From Dyella ginsengisoli LA-4 (GTDB lineage Bacteria; Pseudomonadota; Gammaproteobacteria; Xanthomonadales; Rhodanobacteraceae), in NCBI RefSeq assembly GCF_000334915.1, contig NZ_AMSF01000058.1:1-64000 (forward strand): DNA of 64,000 bases, written 5' to 3'. The first letter of the stretch is position 1. Every line of letters starts with the position of its first letter. This document shows positions 53,762 through 62,788 of this stretch, one piece after another. The notes beneath the pieces were generated by a model, which was not told the DNA's origin, did not search any database, and was given only the letters and a program-made list of their open reading frames with translations. The translations under genes were made by a program, and so were the position numbers.

Positions 53762-55855
53762 ATGGACGAACTCGACCAAAAACTAAACGCCACCTTCGAC
53801 GGCAAAGTTCTTCGCAAGGACTTGCTGCATCGGATCAAAAAAGGCACTAACGTCCCGACGTTCGTCCTGGAGTTCCTGCTCGCCAAGTATTGCGCCAGCA
53901 ACGACCAGGCGGAGATGGATGCCGGCATGGAGGCGGTGCTGTCCTCCTTGCAGGAGAACTACGTTCGTCCCGACGAAGCCAATGCCGCTCAGTCCAAGGT
54001 GGCCACCAAGGGCAAGCATCGCTTCATCGACAAGGTCCATGTCCGTTACGTCGAAAAGGAAAAGCGCCACTGGGCATCGCTGGAGAACTTCAACTCGCAA
54101 CGCATTGCCATCGCCGAGAAGTTCTACCGGGACAACGACAGACTGCTGGAAGGCGGAATTTGGGCCGAAGTCACCCTGGCGCACAACGACATCGATGAGG
54201 ACGACTACGCGTTTTCCATCGAGGACCTGCGCCCGATCCAACTGACCCGTTTCGACTTTGACCGCTATGCAGAAGGCCGGGCAGCCTTCACCCGAGATGA
54301 GTGGATCGCGGCGGTTCTGCGCTCTGTGGGTCTGGAGCCCAACAAGCTCTCGAAGCGCGTTCAGATGCATTTCATCGCCAGGCTGGCCGCTCTGGTGGAG
54401 CCCAACTTCAACTACATCGAGCTGGGCCCGCGCGGCACCGGCAAATCCTACTTCTTCAGCGAGTTTTCGCCCTACGCCACGCTGATCTCGGGTGGCCAGG
54501 CGACCAAGGCCACACTGTTCTATAACAACGCGCGTCGCAAGGTGGGCCTGGTCGGCTTCTGGGACACGGTGGCCTTTGACGAAGTTGGCGGTATCAAGGT
54601 CAAAGACCCGGACACCATCCAGATCATGAAAGACTTCATGGCTAACGGACGTTTTTCGCGCGGGGCCGAAGTCATCGCCGATGCCAGCCTGAGTTTTGTC
54701 GGCAACATCGATGTGTCTGTGCAGCAGGTGGTCAATTCCAACGAGCACGACCTGTTTCAGCCCTTGCCACCAGAGCTCGACCTGGCCGTGATGGACCGCT
54801 TCGCCGCGTACATCCCGGGCTGGGAAATGCCCAAGAACAGCAGCGACTTCCTGACCAGTAATTACGGATTCATCACCGATTACCTGGCCGAGGCCTTCCA
54901 CTACCAGTTCAAGCACACGAACCGCTACGAAGAAGTTAGCAAGCGCATCCGGCTCGGTAAGTCGATTGAGGGGCGTGACGAGAAAGGCATCAAGAAAACC
55001 GTCTGCGCTTTCTTGAAGGTCTTGCATCCGAATGGGCCACCGACCGACGAAGAGTTCGAGGAATACGTGGCCTATGCGACGGAATGCCGCCGTCGTATCA
55101 AAGAGCAGATGAACAAGCGCAAGCCGGATGACGAGTTTGCGCGCATCAACCTGTCCTACTTCAAGGCCAGCGGTGAGGAAGTGGTGGTCTTCTGCCCGGA
55201 GTCGAAGGATGCGCCCGCGACGCAAGAACCGGCTCGTCGTCGTTTGAGCCAGGCGGATGGCCAGCCTGCTGAGGCAGTCGAAGTGCAGCCCGTCGCCCAG
55301 CCGGCGCCTGCTGCAGCAGTGGAACCTCCAGTGGCGCCGATGCAGACTGCTCCGACACCAACGGTGGTTGCTCCGTCATCGGTCGAGCTCAAGGAACAGC
55401 ACTTCACCATCCTCTATGGCGATACCGGGTACAGCTATGAGTCGATCCTCGGCGCCTACCTGCAAGGCGCGAAGTCCGTCGTCATCGAAGACCCGTACAT
55501 CCGGCTGCAGCACCAGATTCAGAACTTCGTGCGCTTCTGCGAGACGGTACTGAAGGCTGGCACCGTGAAGAAGATCAGCCTAATCACCGGCTACGACGAC
55601 AAGACCCAGTTGGCCGACATCGCCGAAAAGCTCGATGAGCTGAAGCAAAGTCTGCTGGAGTTAGATGTCGAGCTAGAGGTGAAGCTCAACCCGAACATCC
55701 ATGACCGCGAAATCAGACTGGATAACGGATGGATCATCAAGATTGGCCGTGGACTGGATTTTTACCAGAAGCCAGGGGGATGGTTCGAGGTTGGTGCAAA
55801 CGATCTGAGTCTGCGCAAGTGCCTTGAAACCAAAGTGGATATCTTTCGGGCATGA
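53762..55855 (+). CDS. brxL: BREX Lon-like ATPase BrxL
   Basis: 697 residues from ATG 53762 (GGAG 8 bp upstream; GTG 53753 overlapping pglZ is possible). The N-terminus LDQKLNATFDGKVLRKDLLH and RIKKGTNVPTFVLEFLLAKY is the BrxL signature. The AAA+ domain has Walker A LGPRGTGKSYFFSEF (near residue 221) and VAFDEVGGIKVKDPD. A Pro/Ala linker (about 500-545) precedes the Lon-like C-terminal domain. BrxL defines type 1 and type 4 BREX; with pglX and brxA/B/C the core here is type 1. Last gene of the operon; 115 bp without features separate it from the convergent cap3. Confidence 0.95.
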   Translation: MDELDQKLNATFDGKVLRKDLLHRIKKGTNVPTFVLEFLLAKYCASNDQAEMDAGMEAVLSSLQENYVRPDEANAAQSKVATKGKHRFIDKVHVRYVEKEKRHWASLENFNSQRIAIAEKFYRDNDRLLEGGIWAEVTLAHNDIDEDDYAFSIEDLRPIQLTRFDFDRYAEGRAAFTRDEWIAAVLRSVGLEPNKLSKRVQMHFIARLAALVEPNFNYIELGPRGTGKSYFFSEFSPYATLISGGQATKATLFYNNARRKVGLVGFWDTVAFDEVGGIKVKDPDTIQIMKDFMANGRFSRGAEVIADASLSFVGNIDVSVQQVVNSNEHDLFQPLPPELDLAVMDRFAAYIPGWEMPKNSSDFLTSNYGFITDYLAEAFHYQFKHTNRYEEVSKRIRLGKSIEGRDEKGIKKTVCAFLKVLHPNGPPTDEEFEEYVAYATECRRRIKEQMNKRKPDDEFARINLSYFKASGEEVVVFCPESKDAPATQEPARRRLSQADGQPAEAVEVQPVAQPAPAAAVEPPVAPMQTAPTPTVVAPSSVELKEQHFTILYGDTGYSYESILGAYLQGAKSVVIEDPYIRLQHQIQNFVRFCETVLKAGTVKKISLITGYDDKTQLADIAEKLDELKQSLLELDVELEVKLNPNIHDREIRLDNGWIIKIGRGLDFYQKPGGWFEVGANDLSLRKCLETKVDIFRA

Positions 55856-55970
55856 GATTGGGGCCTGTGGTGAGCTTGTCTACAACGATTGAAGCTGCCG
55901 GAGGCCCAGCGACTGCGTTGCCCGCGAGCCCGATCGCGGCACGCTGGGACGACATTGGTTTGTTGTGTCG

Positions 55971-56447
55971 CTATTCCACAGGGGAAAATACTGATCCTTG
56001 GCCCGAACTTGGCACCAACTCAATATACAGGGCACTTCGTCCAACAATGACAGCGAGCGTTGGTCGCTTATCCCGACGCTTGGCCGACAGACGGTTCCAC
56101 TCCGATCTATCGAGGCCCGACGGGTTGGGGTTGTCTTCCGGATGGGTGTGCCATTCGCCCAAATAGCGGATGGTTCCCTGGCTCGCCGTCCATCGAACCA
56201 GTGCGATGGCTTCGTGGCCGAATGGCATTCTCTCGAACAGGTAGCGAAACCGTTTGTCCCATGCCGTGGGAACCGTTGCATGCTCAATGAGCATGTGAGT
56301 TCCATGGACCGAACCGAGTAGCAGCCCGCCAGCTTCGCAGTCAGAATCACTGGCCTGGACATGCTGGCGGAAGGTCTCCAGCGTGGACTTCGAAAAATGC
56401 AGCAGCGTTCTGTTGTCGTCGGCCGCCCAAGAACTCATGAATTGCAT
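55971..56447 (-). CDS. cap3: CBASS Cap3, JAB/JAMM isopeptidase
   Basis: 158 residues from the ATG complementary to 56445-56447. The JAMM zinc site is complete: E39 in EAGGLLLG, H100 and H102 in GEWHTHPEDNPNPSGLD, S110 and D113. Cap3 removes the CD-NTase from its conjugates and so opposes Cap2. It overlaps the cap2 stop by 13 bp. Last gene of the minus-strand CBASS operon. Confidence 0.93.
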   Translation of the reverse strand: MQFMSSWAADDNRTLLHFSKSTLETFRQHVQASDSDCEAGGLLLGSVHGTHMLIEHATVPTAWDKRFRYLFERMPFGHEAIALVRWTASQGTIRYLGEWHTHPEDNPNPSGLDRSEWNRLSAKRRDKRPTLAVIVGRSALYIELVPSSGQGSVFSPVE

Positions 56448-58066
56448 AAGGGGCACTCCCGATCCCGCGGCGGATCGCAATCGGGTGTGGCAAGCTGCTG
56501 TGCGCGGTCGATCAACCTGGTTCGTAACGCGGGGGTATAAACGCCGTTGACCCAATCGAGGGTCATCTCAGCGCCCAGGCTGGCAGCGTGCACCGACACC
56601 GAAGCGGGGAATGGCACGTACAAGCCTTCGCATCCATGCCCCGCCAGAATGGCAGGAAGAGGATCAGTGATAGAACGGAACTCGCCTCTTCTGTTGCTAT
56701 GCCAAAGACATCGATAGCACGCATCAGATGCTTTCGTCCTCAGGAGCGCACGGACAGCCGTTCCCGGCCCCTCGATCCAGACCGAAAGCATGGGCGTCGG
56801 AGGCGGATAGTGGCCGCACAGCCAATGCCCGAGAGATTCTTCCCCGGTGGCATCTATGAGTAGGTCCAGCTCTCCCAGTTGGGCATGCCTGACATCCACG
56901 GGCAGCGCGCGAATCTCGGCGCCTGGCGCCAAGCGCTTGAGTTCCTTCGCCATAGCCTCGGCCTTGTTCGACAGCAGGTCCGGGAATCCGAGGCGATGGC
57001 GCCCGATGTTTTGCGGGAGAAAGCAATCGAAATCCACCAACGTGAGTTTTCCGCCACATGTCCCCGCCCCAGCCTTGACAAGCATGTCCGACAGATAGCC
57101 ACCAATCGTGCCGCATCCAACGACGGCGATGTTCTTCCCTGCAAGCGTCTTTGAGTTCGGCATGTTCCGCTGGGCAAGGTACCGATCGTCAATTCTGACC
57201 ACCGAAATGGGCATCACCTTCAACCCATAGCTCGAATCCCTGCGATCTGCGAGCTTGCTCTTTTGGACAGGACTTTGGCGGTCGTAGAGAACCGCAAAGC
57301 CATAGGTCATCAGCGGAGACTCGATGACGATCAGAACTCCGTTGGCCTTCTTCCTCTCCCCCTCCTTGATACGCTCGTGAATCTTGCGCCGGCACCGGGG
57401 ATCAAGAGTGCTCTGCCACGCCAGGATATCCCCGACTGTTTCAGGAGGCCAATTGCTAGTCAGAGGGCGCGGTTGAGCACCGGTCTTTACTCGGTAAGTC
57501 AGCACCGTTCTATCGGTGACCTGGTAGCCGAGCGACTTCAGCTTTTCAGTTGTTCGATCTTCGTTGTCGGTGATGAACCACAAGGGGCACCCATTGGCAT
57601 GCGCGACGATGCAGTTCTGTCGCCCTAGATCCTCGCCTTGCATGTCCACGAAACAATGCCAGCCGCGCCAATAGGCGAAGAACTCTTCCGCGAGGTCTTC
57701 GATCATCTCCCCCTGCATGATCTGCCCGAGCACGACGGCCGCGCGTTGCAGGCACGCCAGCGACTGTCCGACAGGATCGTAGATGTCCAGAACGACGGTG
57801 CCCTTGGCGAGATAGCAAAGCCCGCCATCTGCGCCAAGATGAGGAACCGCTGCGGGCAGCTCAGGAGGGATTTCCAGCAGCCGGATGCGAGGCAAGTCGA
57901 AGAACGTGGGGTCGAGCTGGACTTCGCACGGACAACCCTTGTCCGCTTGGGGCGAGGTCAACCGCCCGTGCAGCCTGAACCAGCCGTCATCCGTCTTGCC
58001 AACAAACGCGAAGCCTCGCTGCTTGAAGGCCTCGATCACGTCTGCGACCGCTGCGGCGCTGCTCAT
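56435..58066 (-). CDS. cap2: CBASS Cap2, E2-E1 ubiquitin-transferase-like protein
   Basis: 543 residues. The N-terminal E2-like domain has the candidate catalytic Cys in [14 protein letters not shown] (C84). A linker region follows, then the C-terminal ThiF/E1-like adenylation domain with nucleotide motif [18 protein letters not shown] (near 313), [19 protein letters not shown] and the E1 Cys region SDACYRCLW (near 450). Cap2 attaches the C-terminus of the CD-NTase to targets, priming it for cyclic-dinucleotide synthesis. It overlaps the CD-NTase gene by 4 bp. Defines type II CBASS. Confidence 0.94.
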   Translation of the reverse strand: MSSAAAVADVIEAFKQRGFAFVGKTDDGWFRLHGRLTSPQADKGCPCEVQLDPTFFDLPRIRLLEIPPELPAAVPHLGADGGLCYLAKGTVVLDIYDPVGQSLACLQRAAVVLGQIMQGEMIEDLAEEFFAYWRGWHCFVDMQGEDLGRQNCIVAHANGCPLWFITDNEDRTTEKLKSLGYQVTDRTVLTYRVKTGAQPRPLTSNWPPETVGDILAWQSTLDPRCRRKIHERIKEGERKKANGVLIVIESPLMTYGFAVLYDRQSPVQKSKLADRRDSSYGLKVMPISVVRIDDRYLAQRNMPNSKTLAGKNIAVVGCGTIGGYLSDMLVKAGAGTCGGKLTLVDFDCFLPQNIGRHRLGFPDLLSNKAEAMAKELKRLAPGAEIRALPVDVRHAQLGELDLLIDATGEESLGHWLCGHYPPPTPMLSVWIEGPGTAVRALLRTKASDACYRCLWHSNRRGEFRSITDPLPAILAGHGCEGLYVPFPASVSVHAASLGAEMTLDWVNGVYTPALRTRLIDRAQQLATPDCDPPRDRECPLCNS

Positions 58067-59205
58067 CCAGCTTTCGTTCGTCCGATGAGTTCGCTAGGAC
58101 CAGCAGTAGCGGGAGCCGCGGCAATGGTGGCGGCAACGGACACCACCTTGACCCGATCCGGCTCGTTCGGAAAACGCGGGCCGAATTCGCCTCGCATCCA
58201 GATGCAGGCCTGTGAAGGACTGCCGGCGCCGGTTGCTCCGCGAAGCACCTTCTCAAACTCTTCGAATGCTTTGGCCGCATCTTCGACACCCGCTTGGCCA
58301 AGTCGCTCCGTGAGCGATTCGGACTCTTCCACGGGGTTGTTCACTCCCCCACGCAACCGGGCTGGCAGTGCCGCGACGACATCCAGCAGAGCGAGGTCGT
58401 CGCGCCTATCGCGTTTCTCAAAGAGCGGGGCCGCGGCGGCCATCAACAGGATCGAGGCAGGTCCTCCGCTGGACCACTTCCAATCGCGGAACGCCTTCAA
58501 GTAACGAACCACGCGGCGGAACTGCTCCCCCTTGGCTTCCACTTCGCCCAGGAACCATTCCTTCACGGGCCTCGGGTCAGAGGACATCCAGTTGCATTCA
58601 CGATGGGCCAGGAGAACCTTGTCAGCCGGCAGCGCGGTCCAGGCATCGCGCTCTGCCATGTTCACCGCTTCCGTCAGCGAGTCGTAGCCATATCGCTCCA
58701 TCGAAGCCTTTGCGAGCGTGACAAATTCCTCGTCGGGAATGGCGTACAGAGGAATATCAATGTGAGCATACGCAGCAATGACGATGCGGATGCAGGTCGG
58801 CTTGTCGGTGACAAGCTTCCACCGCCTTTCCTCGACCAGCGGCTTCAATGCTTCTTCCGCAGCGGCAAAGAACACCGTCGCCGCAGTGCTGGGACGCTTC
58901 GTCTGCGAGACGAAACTCATTGGCAGATAGCAGCCATCATCGACATCCGCCTGCTGAGGGTGTTGTGCCGGGGCGTTCAGCGTCTTGTATGCCCACGACC
59001 CTTGCGTGAAGAAGCGCGGCTGCGGCACGTCTTCCGTGTATCCGTTTGCCCTAAGCACGCGGGGGATGCCTGTGCGCAGGCAGTCCCTGACGTCAGTGCG
59101 TGCGCTGGCGATCCAGGCGCGCTGCCCAGGCGTCAGATCCAGCTCGTCGTGCATGCAGGATTCGTCATCAAGGGTGGTGAAGAAGAGTGGGCTCAAGTTC
59201 AGCAT
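58063..59205 (-). CDS. CBASS CD-NTase (DncV-like cyclic nucleotide synthase)
   Basis: 380 residues starting at the ATG complementary to 59203-59205. Nucleotidyltransferase motif [13 protein letters not shown] (G69, S70) with the metal-binding acids in [11 protein letters not shown] (D87, D89) and a third in [12 protein letters not shown] (D150). The arrangement and the CapV partner point to a clade A, DncV/cGAMP-synthase-like enzyme; the product is not proven by sequence alone. The C-terminus ends ELIGRTKAG, with the terminal Gly needed for Cap2 conjugation. It overlaps capV by 7 bp and cap2 by 4 bp. Confidence 0.9.
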   Translation of the reverse strand: MLNLSPLFFTTLDDESCMHDELDLTPGQRAWIASARTDVRDCLRTGIPRVLRANGYTEDVPQPRFFTQGSWAYKTLNAPAQHPQQADVDDGCYLPMSFVSQTKRPSTAATVFFAAAEEALKPLVEERRWKLVTDKPTCIRIVIAAYAHIDIPLYAIPDEEFVTLAKASMERYGYDSLTEAVNMAERDAWTALPADKVLLAHRECNWMSSDPRPVKEWFLGEVEAKGEQFRRVVRYLKAFRDWKWSSGGPASILLMAAAAPLFEKRDRRDDLALLDVVAALPARLRGGVNNPVEESESLTERLGQAGVEDAAKAFEEFEKVLRGATGAGSPSQACIWMRGEFGPRFPNEPDRVKVVSVAATIAAAPATAGPSELIGRTKAG

Positions 59206-60200
59206 GCGGCCTCCGGAACATTCTTGTTGGGGCCGTGATAGAAGATGGGAGCGCCGGCCTGGTGCGCTCGAAATGGTTGGAAAAGAGGATCGCCGAGCGC
59301 ACGCTGCGCCGCGTGGTTGCCGCGATCCTTGAGCGTATTCGTGGCGCCAATGGAAACCCGATCCAGCGCCTTCACGTCCTTGCTTTGATCCGGCGTCGCC
59401 TTGTCGTCGATCTGGAAGTAGTTGTTGCCCAACGCCTGCCGCAGCATGTAGTCCACCGACGACTCCTGGGCGGAGATCACGAGATCGAAGAGTCCCCCGC
59501 GCCACTTGCCGAATCCGCGGTCGAGGCTGGCGCCGCCACGAACGGTCGCACCGATGGTCATCGTGCCGATGGCGAGGACCCGAACCAGCGCATCCTGCTT
59601 CGGCGCCAGGAACGTCTTGACTTCGTGCAACCCGAACAGGCCCGGGGCGTTGCCCACCAGCCCCCCATCCGCGAAGACACCGCGGTCGTTGCGCGCCAGA
59701 GGAAAGTAGACGGGCGCGGCGGCTGTCGCCAACGCCACATCAACGACCTTCATGCGGTGATCCAGCTCAAAGGACGGATGGTGCGGTGTCTTGAAGAACT
59801 GCCCGCGTCCCGTCGAGTAGTTGACTGCCGGCACAAGAACACGATGCTTCAGGTCACCTATCGTGGTCCCTTGGAAGCGCTCGGTCAGTACCTCTTTCAA
59901 TCCCGCTGAGTCATGCTTTGCAGTCAGCCAGAATCCCAGAAGCCGCCGCGGCAGGCTGCGGCAGCCAAAGATGCGGCTGCCCTGTTCTTCAAACAGTGCC
60001 TTGAGTTCGTAGGCCGGAATTTCCGCAGCCAGCCCCAAAGCCAGCATCCCTCCTGCCGATGTGCCGCAAATCAGATCAAAGTGCGAAGCGATCGGACGGC
60101 CCAGCACGGTTTCGAGTTCGGCGAGAACCGTGGCGGTGTACAGGCCGCGATAACCGCCCCCTGACAGGGCGAGCACATGGTAGGTAGGGATGCCCGTCAT
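59199..60200 (-). CDS. capV: CBASS effector CapV, patatin-like phospholipase
   Basis: 333 residues with all patatin hallmarks: oxyanion loop [12 protein letters not shown] (14-19), nucleophile elbow [11 protein letters not shown] (S48) and the catalytic Asp in [12 protein letters not shown] (D178). CapV is activated by the cyclic dinucleotide made by the adjacent CD-NTase and degrades membrane phospholipids, killing the infected cell. No transmembrane segment is seen, as expected for a soluble enzyme. Second gene of the operon, 6 bp after the DUF2188 gene. Confidence 0.94.
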   Translation of the reverse strand: MTGIPTYHVLALSGGGYRGLYTATVLAELETVLGRPIASHFDLICGTSAGGMLALGLAAEIPAYELKALFEEQGSRIFGCRSLPRRLLGFWLTAKHDSAGLKEVLTERFQGTTIGDLKHRVLVPAVNYSTGRGQFFKTPHHPSFELDHRMKVVDVALATAAAPVYFPLARNDRGVFADGGLVGNAPGLFGLHEVKTFLAPKQDALVRVLAIGTMTIGATVRGGASLDRGFGKWRGGLFDLVISAQESSVDYMLRQALGNNYFQIDDKATPDQSKDVKALDRVSIGATNTLKDRGNHAAQRALGDPLFQPFRAHQAGAPIFYHGPNKNVPEAAC

Positions 60201-60206
60201 GGCACT

Positions 60207-60431
60207 TCAGCCCTTCGGCGGGAAGGAGTCGTTGCCGTGGCTGTCCTTGTCACGGATACGGCCATCCGGACGATGGATGACGAGTTCGGATTGCTGGTTG
60301 CGTGCGATATCCCTCGCTGCGTCAATGGCCTGTTGCTGCGTGTCGTGCACGGAGGTCGCCCGCTGATTGCCGGCTCCCTTCACGGCCCAACCGTCCTGAT
60401 GAGGAACAACATGCTGATTCTTGCCTGCCAT
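60207..60431 (-). CDS. DUF2188 small protein heading the CBASS operon
   Basis: 74 residues of the DUF2188 family: NQHVVPHQDGWAVKGAGNQR, then QQAIDAARDIARNQQSELVI and HRPDGRIRDKDSHGND. Compact alpha/beta fold of unknown function, frequent in accessory DNA. Only 6 bp separate it from capV, so it is probably the first gene of the CBASS transcript. It may be a passenger or an unrecognised accessory factor. Confidence 0.85.
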   Translation of the reverse strand: MAGKNQHVVPHQDGWAVKGAGNQRATSVHDTQQQAIDAARDIARNQQSELVIHRPDGRIRDKDSHGNDSFPPKG

Positions 60432-60479
60432 GATGACTCTCCTACAGTGGAACTATCGAAGTCCCAGCCGCTCGGCTAG

Positions 60480-60596
60480 GTTGTCAACGGCCGCCCGCTG
60501 TAGCACAATTCGTTGCTCACGCAGACAACAGGAAGGCCGAGCCAATCCAACCTGGAGCAGGCGTAAAACCTACATCTGTTGTCTGGCTGGACAACA
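60480..60596. promoter_or_regulatory. Candidate CapH operator with repeated GTTGTC half-sites
   Basis: The 288-bp gap between the divergent CBASS and regulator genes holds a perfect dyad, TGTTGTC (60577-60583), TGGCTG, GACAACA (60590-60596). Two further copies of the half-site lie at 60480-60485 (GTTGTC) and 60524-60530 (GACAACA). The copy at 60480 overlaps a perfect minus-strand -35 box TTGACA (complement of 60482-60487). Such repeated inverted half-sites fit a dimeric Xre repressor that controls both directions. No gene is seen in the rest of the gap. Confidence 0.6.
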
Positions 60597-60719
60597 ATGT
60601 ATCAGAGCGCGTGCGCCGGTGCAACTGGGCGTGCGGTGTGCGCCTTTGAACATCAACCGGATGTGGAGGGGCAACAGAGGGCTTGGCCCTTCTTCCCGCA
60701 ACCGCAAGGATCAGAACTC

Positions 60720-61109
60720 ATGCCGCAAACAGGCCTAGGCGTCGCCCTCAAGACGCTACGCGAACGCAGAACCCTTTCCCTGCGTGAGATCGGCCAGCTA
60801 TCGTCAGTTGATCATGCTTATGTCCACCGTCTCGAAACAGGCGAGAAGACAAACCCATCCCAAGACTTGGTTGAGAAGCTATTGAAGGTTCTCAAGCCGG
60901 GGGAAAGAGATGCCGCACTCGTGATGTGGCTGGTTGACCACGCAGATGCTGATCCAAGCCTTGTTGAATTCGTGCTACAAGATCCCTCGATCAGCATCGA
61001 TGTTTTTTCGGCCGCGGCTGGAGTCAGGCATCGGGGAAATGCAAGGCCTGATCCCGCGACGCTCATCGCCCGAATCAAGAAGGCCTTCGACGACGACGAG
61101 GACGACTGA
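60720..61109 (+). CDS. capH: CapH-like Xre repressor next to CBASS
   Basis: 129 residues from ATG 60720 (AAGGA 9 bp upstream). N-terminal HTH_XRE: LGVALKTLRERRTLSLREIG with recognition helix region SVDHAYVHRLETGEKTNPSQ. The C-terminal ~50 residues are an oligomerisation/linker segment ending in an acidic tail (KKAFDDDEDD). Two bp separate it from the ImmA/IrrE protease gene. CapH/CapP pairs are known CBASS controllers in which the protease cuts the repressor; the arrangement here matches, on the opposite strand from the CBASS genes. Confidence 0.8.
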   Translation: MPQTGLGVALKTLRERRTLSLREIGQLSSVDHAYVHRLETGEKTNPSQDLVEKLLKVLKPGERDAALVMWLVDHADADPSLVEFVLQDPSISIDVFSAAAGVRHRGNARPDPATLIARIKKAFDDDEDD

Positions 61110-61111
61110 AC

Positions 61112-61981
61112 ATGGACGAGGCGGATGTCAGGCAGAGAGCGCGCGCGTTTGTCGCGAGAGTCGATGTTTCGAACATCCGAGAAGACCTGTCCCCGTATGT
61201 GACCGCGGCTAACGCCAAGGTCAAGAAGGATGAGCTTGGCGATGGGGAGTCCGGCTATACCGTTACCAAGCCGAACGGGAAGCACATCATCACGGTGAAT
61301 TCGCTGGAAACCGAAGAGCGCCAGCGCTTCACTGTCTGCCACGAAATAGCTCATATCGTGCTCGGCTTGGAATCAAGTCACGACGAGGTGCCGTCATGGT
61401 CCTATGCAAAGCGACATCCGAACGAGATCGCCTGCGACACGTTTGCCGCTGAACTGCTGATGCCCTATCAGCAATGGCTCTCCGCTGTTCCCAAGGAAGA
61501 GCCCTCCCTGGATCTCATCCAACACATGGCCGACTTGTTCGGCACATCATTCCCTGCAGCGGCGTCAAGGTTTGCCAGTCTTAGTGACATGCCGTGCGCA
61601 TTCGTCACCATGGAGCGCGGTGCGGTGCGGTATGCCGCACGCTCAACGGCCTTGCGGCAAGCTGGGGCCTGGATACCTCCCAGGTCGGTCATTCCAGCAG
61701 GCTCCGTGGCTCACCGAATCCGCTCTTCAGGGAATAGCTCCACTGATACGGGGGAAGTTTCACAGGACGTCTGGTTCGACAACTGGGAAAAGGGCCTTGA
61801 CCTCTGGGAACTTTCAAGACATTACCAGCGCACCGATACCACCATCTCCTTGCTATGGTTCGACAGCGACGATTTGCCGGAGGTTGAGGTGAACCGCTTC
61901 GGCGCACGTGTCGAAGACGATGGAGGCTTGGCTGAACTGACGGGAGAACTGCCATGGCCGGGGCGAAGCAGGCGCCGCTGA
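61112..61981 (+). CDS. capP: CapP-like ImmA/IrrE metalloprotease
   Basis: 289 residues. Zinc protease motif HEIAHIVLG (H77, E78, H81) with the downstream acidic helix NEIACDTFAAELLMP that completes the site, the usual ImmA/IrrE pattern. The C-terminal ~120 residues form a beta-rich sensor-like domain (CAFVTMERGAVRYAARSTAL, TISLLWFDSDDLPEVEVNRF). In the CapH/CapP model, DNA damage or ssDNA activates CapP to cleave CapH and switch on CBASS. It is convergent with the resumed transfer operon, 57 bp from the TIGR03747-type stop. Confidence 0.85.
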   Translation: MDEADVRQRARAFVARVDVSNIREDLSPYVTAANAKVKKDELGDGESGYTVTKPNGKHIITVNSLETEERQRFTVCHEIAHIVLGLESSHDEVPSWSYAKRHPNEIACDTFAAELLMPYQQWLSAVPKEEPSLDLIQHMADLFGTSFPAAASRFASLSDMPCAFVTMERGAVRYAARSTALRQAGAWIPPRSVIPAGSVAHRIRSSGNSSTDTGEVSQDVWFDNWEKGLDLWELSRHYQRTDTTISLLWFDSDDLPEVEVNRFGARVEDDGGLAELTGELPWPGRSRRR

Positions 61982-62038
61982 AAAGCGATCACGGCCACGA
62001 CCGCAAGGAGGTTACTCCTATACGCCATTCGCGCGTTC

Positions 62039-62788
62039 TTACAGGTACTTCTTGAACGTCGCCGCCGCAATGCACACCGCCACGCCGAGCAACGCGGCGC
62101 TGGGCAGCAGGATCAGCAACGGGTTCACGCTGACCGGCAGTGCCAGGTAAGTCACCCACGGCAGCACGGCCAATGGGATCAGGCTGGCCCTGGCGCGGTG
62201 ATAGATGAACCCCGATTCGCGTCCCGCGCCGAAGCGGCGGATGTCCCGGCGCACCAGGCCGTCCACGAGGCCGACGAAGGCGGCCATCAGGAACAGCGGC
62301 AGGGTCAGGCACAGCACCAGCAGCCGCACGAGGAAGACCAGCGTCGTGTAGGCCGCCGCGATCAGGTAGCTCTCCACGTTCACGTAGACCAAGCCGATGT
62401 AGTAGCGGAAATCCTTGGTCGGGCGATGGCTGCCGGCGCTGGCCTGCCCCGAGGCGTCGCGTATCCAGTCCAGCAGGCCGCTCTTCACGAACAGCCAGTC
62501 GTAGCCCTGCTCGACCAGCCGGTGCGCGGTGCGCCCCGGCTCCTGCACCAGCGCGCTGCGCGTGAAATGCGTGGAGAGCTGATCCAGCTCGTAGTGCAGC
62601 ATGCCCTGCGCGTGGCGCCAGCCCTGCTCGGGCCAGAAGAAGTGCATGCCGACGCATTCGATCAGGATGCACAGCAGCAGCGCGCCGCACAGCACGCCGA
62701 AGAAGCGGAACGGCAGCGCGACCAGGCCGGCGATCAGCCCTTGCTGTCGTTGCTGCTGGCGCTGGGCCGCGACGGCCGGATCGCTCAT
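62039..62788 (-). CDS. ICE membrane protein, TIGR03747 type
   Basis: 249 residues with four hydrophobic segments: LIAGLVALPFRFFGVLCGAL, IAAAYTTLVFLVRLLVLCLT, LPLFLMAAFVGLVDGL and VNPLLILLPSAALLGVAVCI. It matches the TIGR03747/DUF4400 family of transfer-associated membrane proteins. It overlaps the traD gene by 4 bp. In related ICEs the RAQPRD gene follows directly; here the 35-kb defence cargo lies between, so this gene marks the right junction. Confidence 0.92.
   Translation of the reverse strand: MSDPAVAAQRQQQRQQGLIAGLVALPFRFFGVLCGALLLCILIECVGMHFFWPEQGWRHAQGMLHYELDQLSTHFTRSALVQEPGRTAHRLVEQGYDWLFVKSGLLDWIRDASGQASAGSHRPTKDFRYYIGLVYVNVESYLIAAAYTTLVFLVRLLVLCLTLPLFLMAAFVGLVDGLVRRDIRRFGAGRESGFIYHRARASLIPLAVLPWVTYLALPVSVNPLLILLPSAALLGVAVCIAAATFKKYL

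Noticed and set aside
53783-55225. 480-codon minus-strand frame opposite brxL
   Set aside because: BrxL motifs on the plus strand are complete and the opposite frame has no domain signature.
55856-55970. Terminator between convergent brxL and cap3
   Set aside because: No stem-loop with a U-tract could be found in the 115-bp gap.
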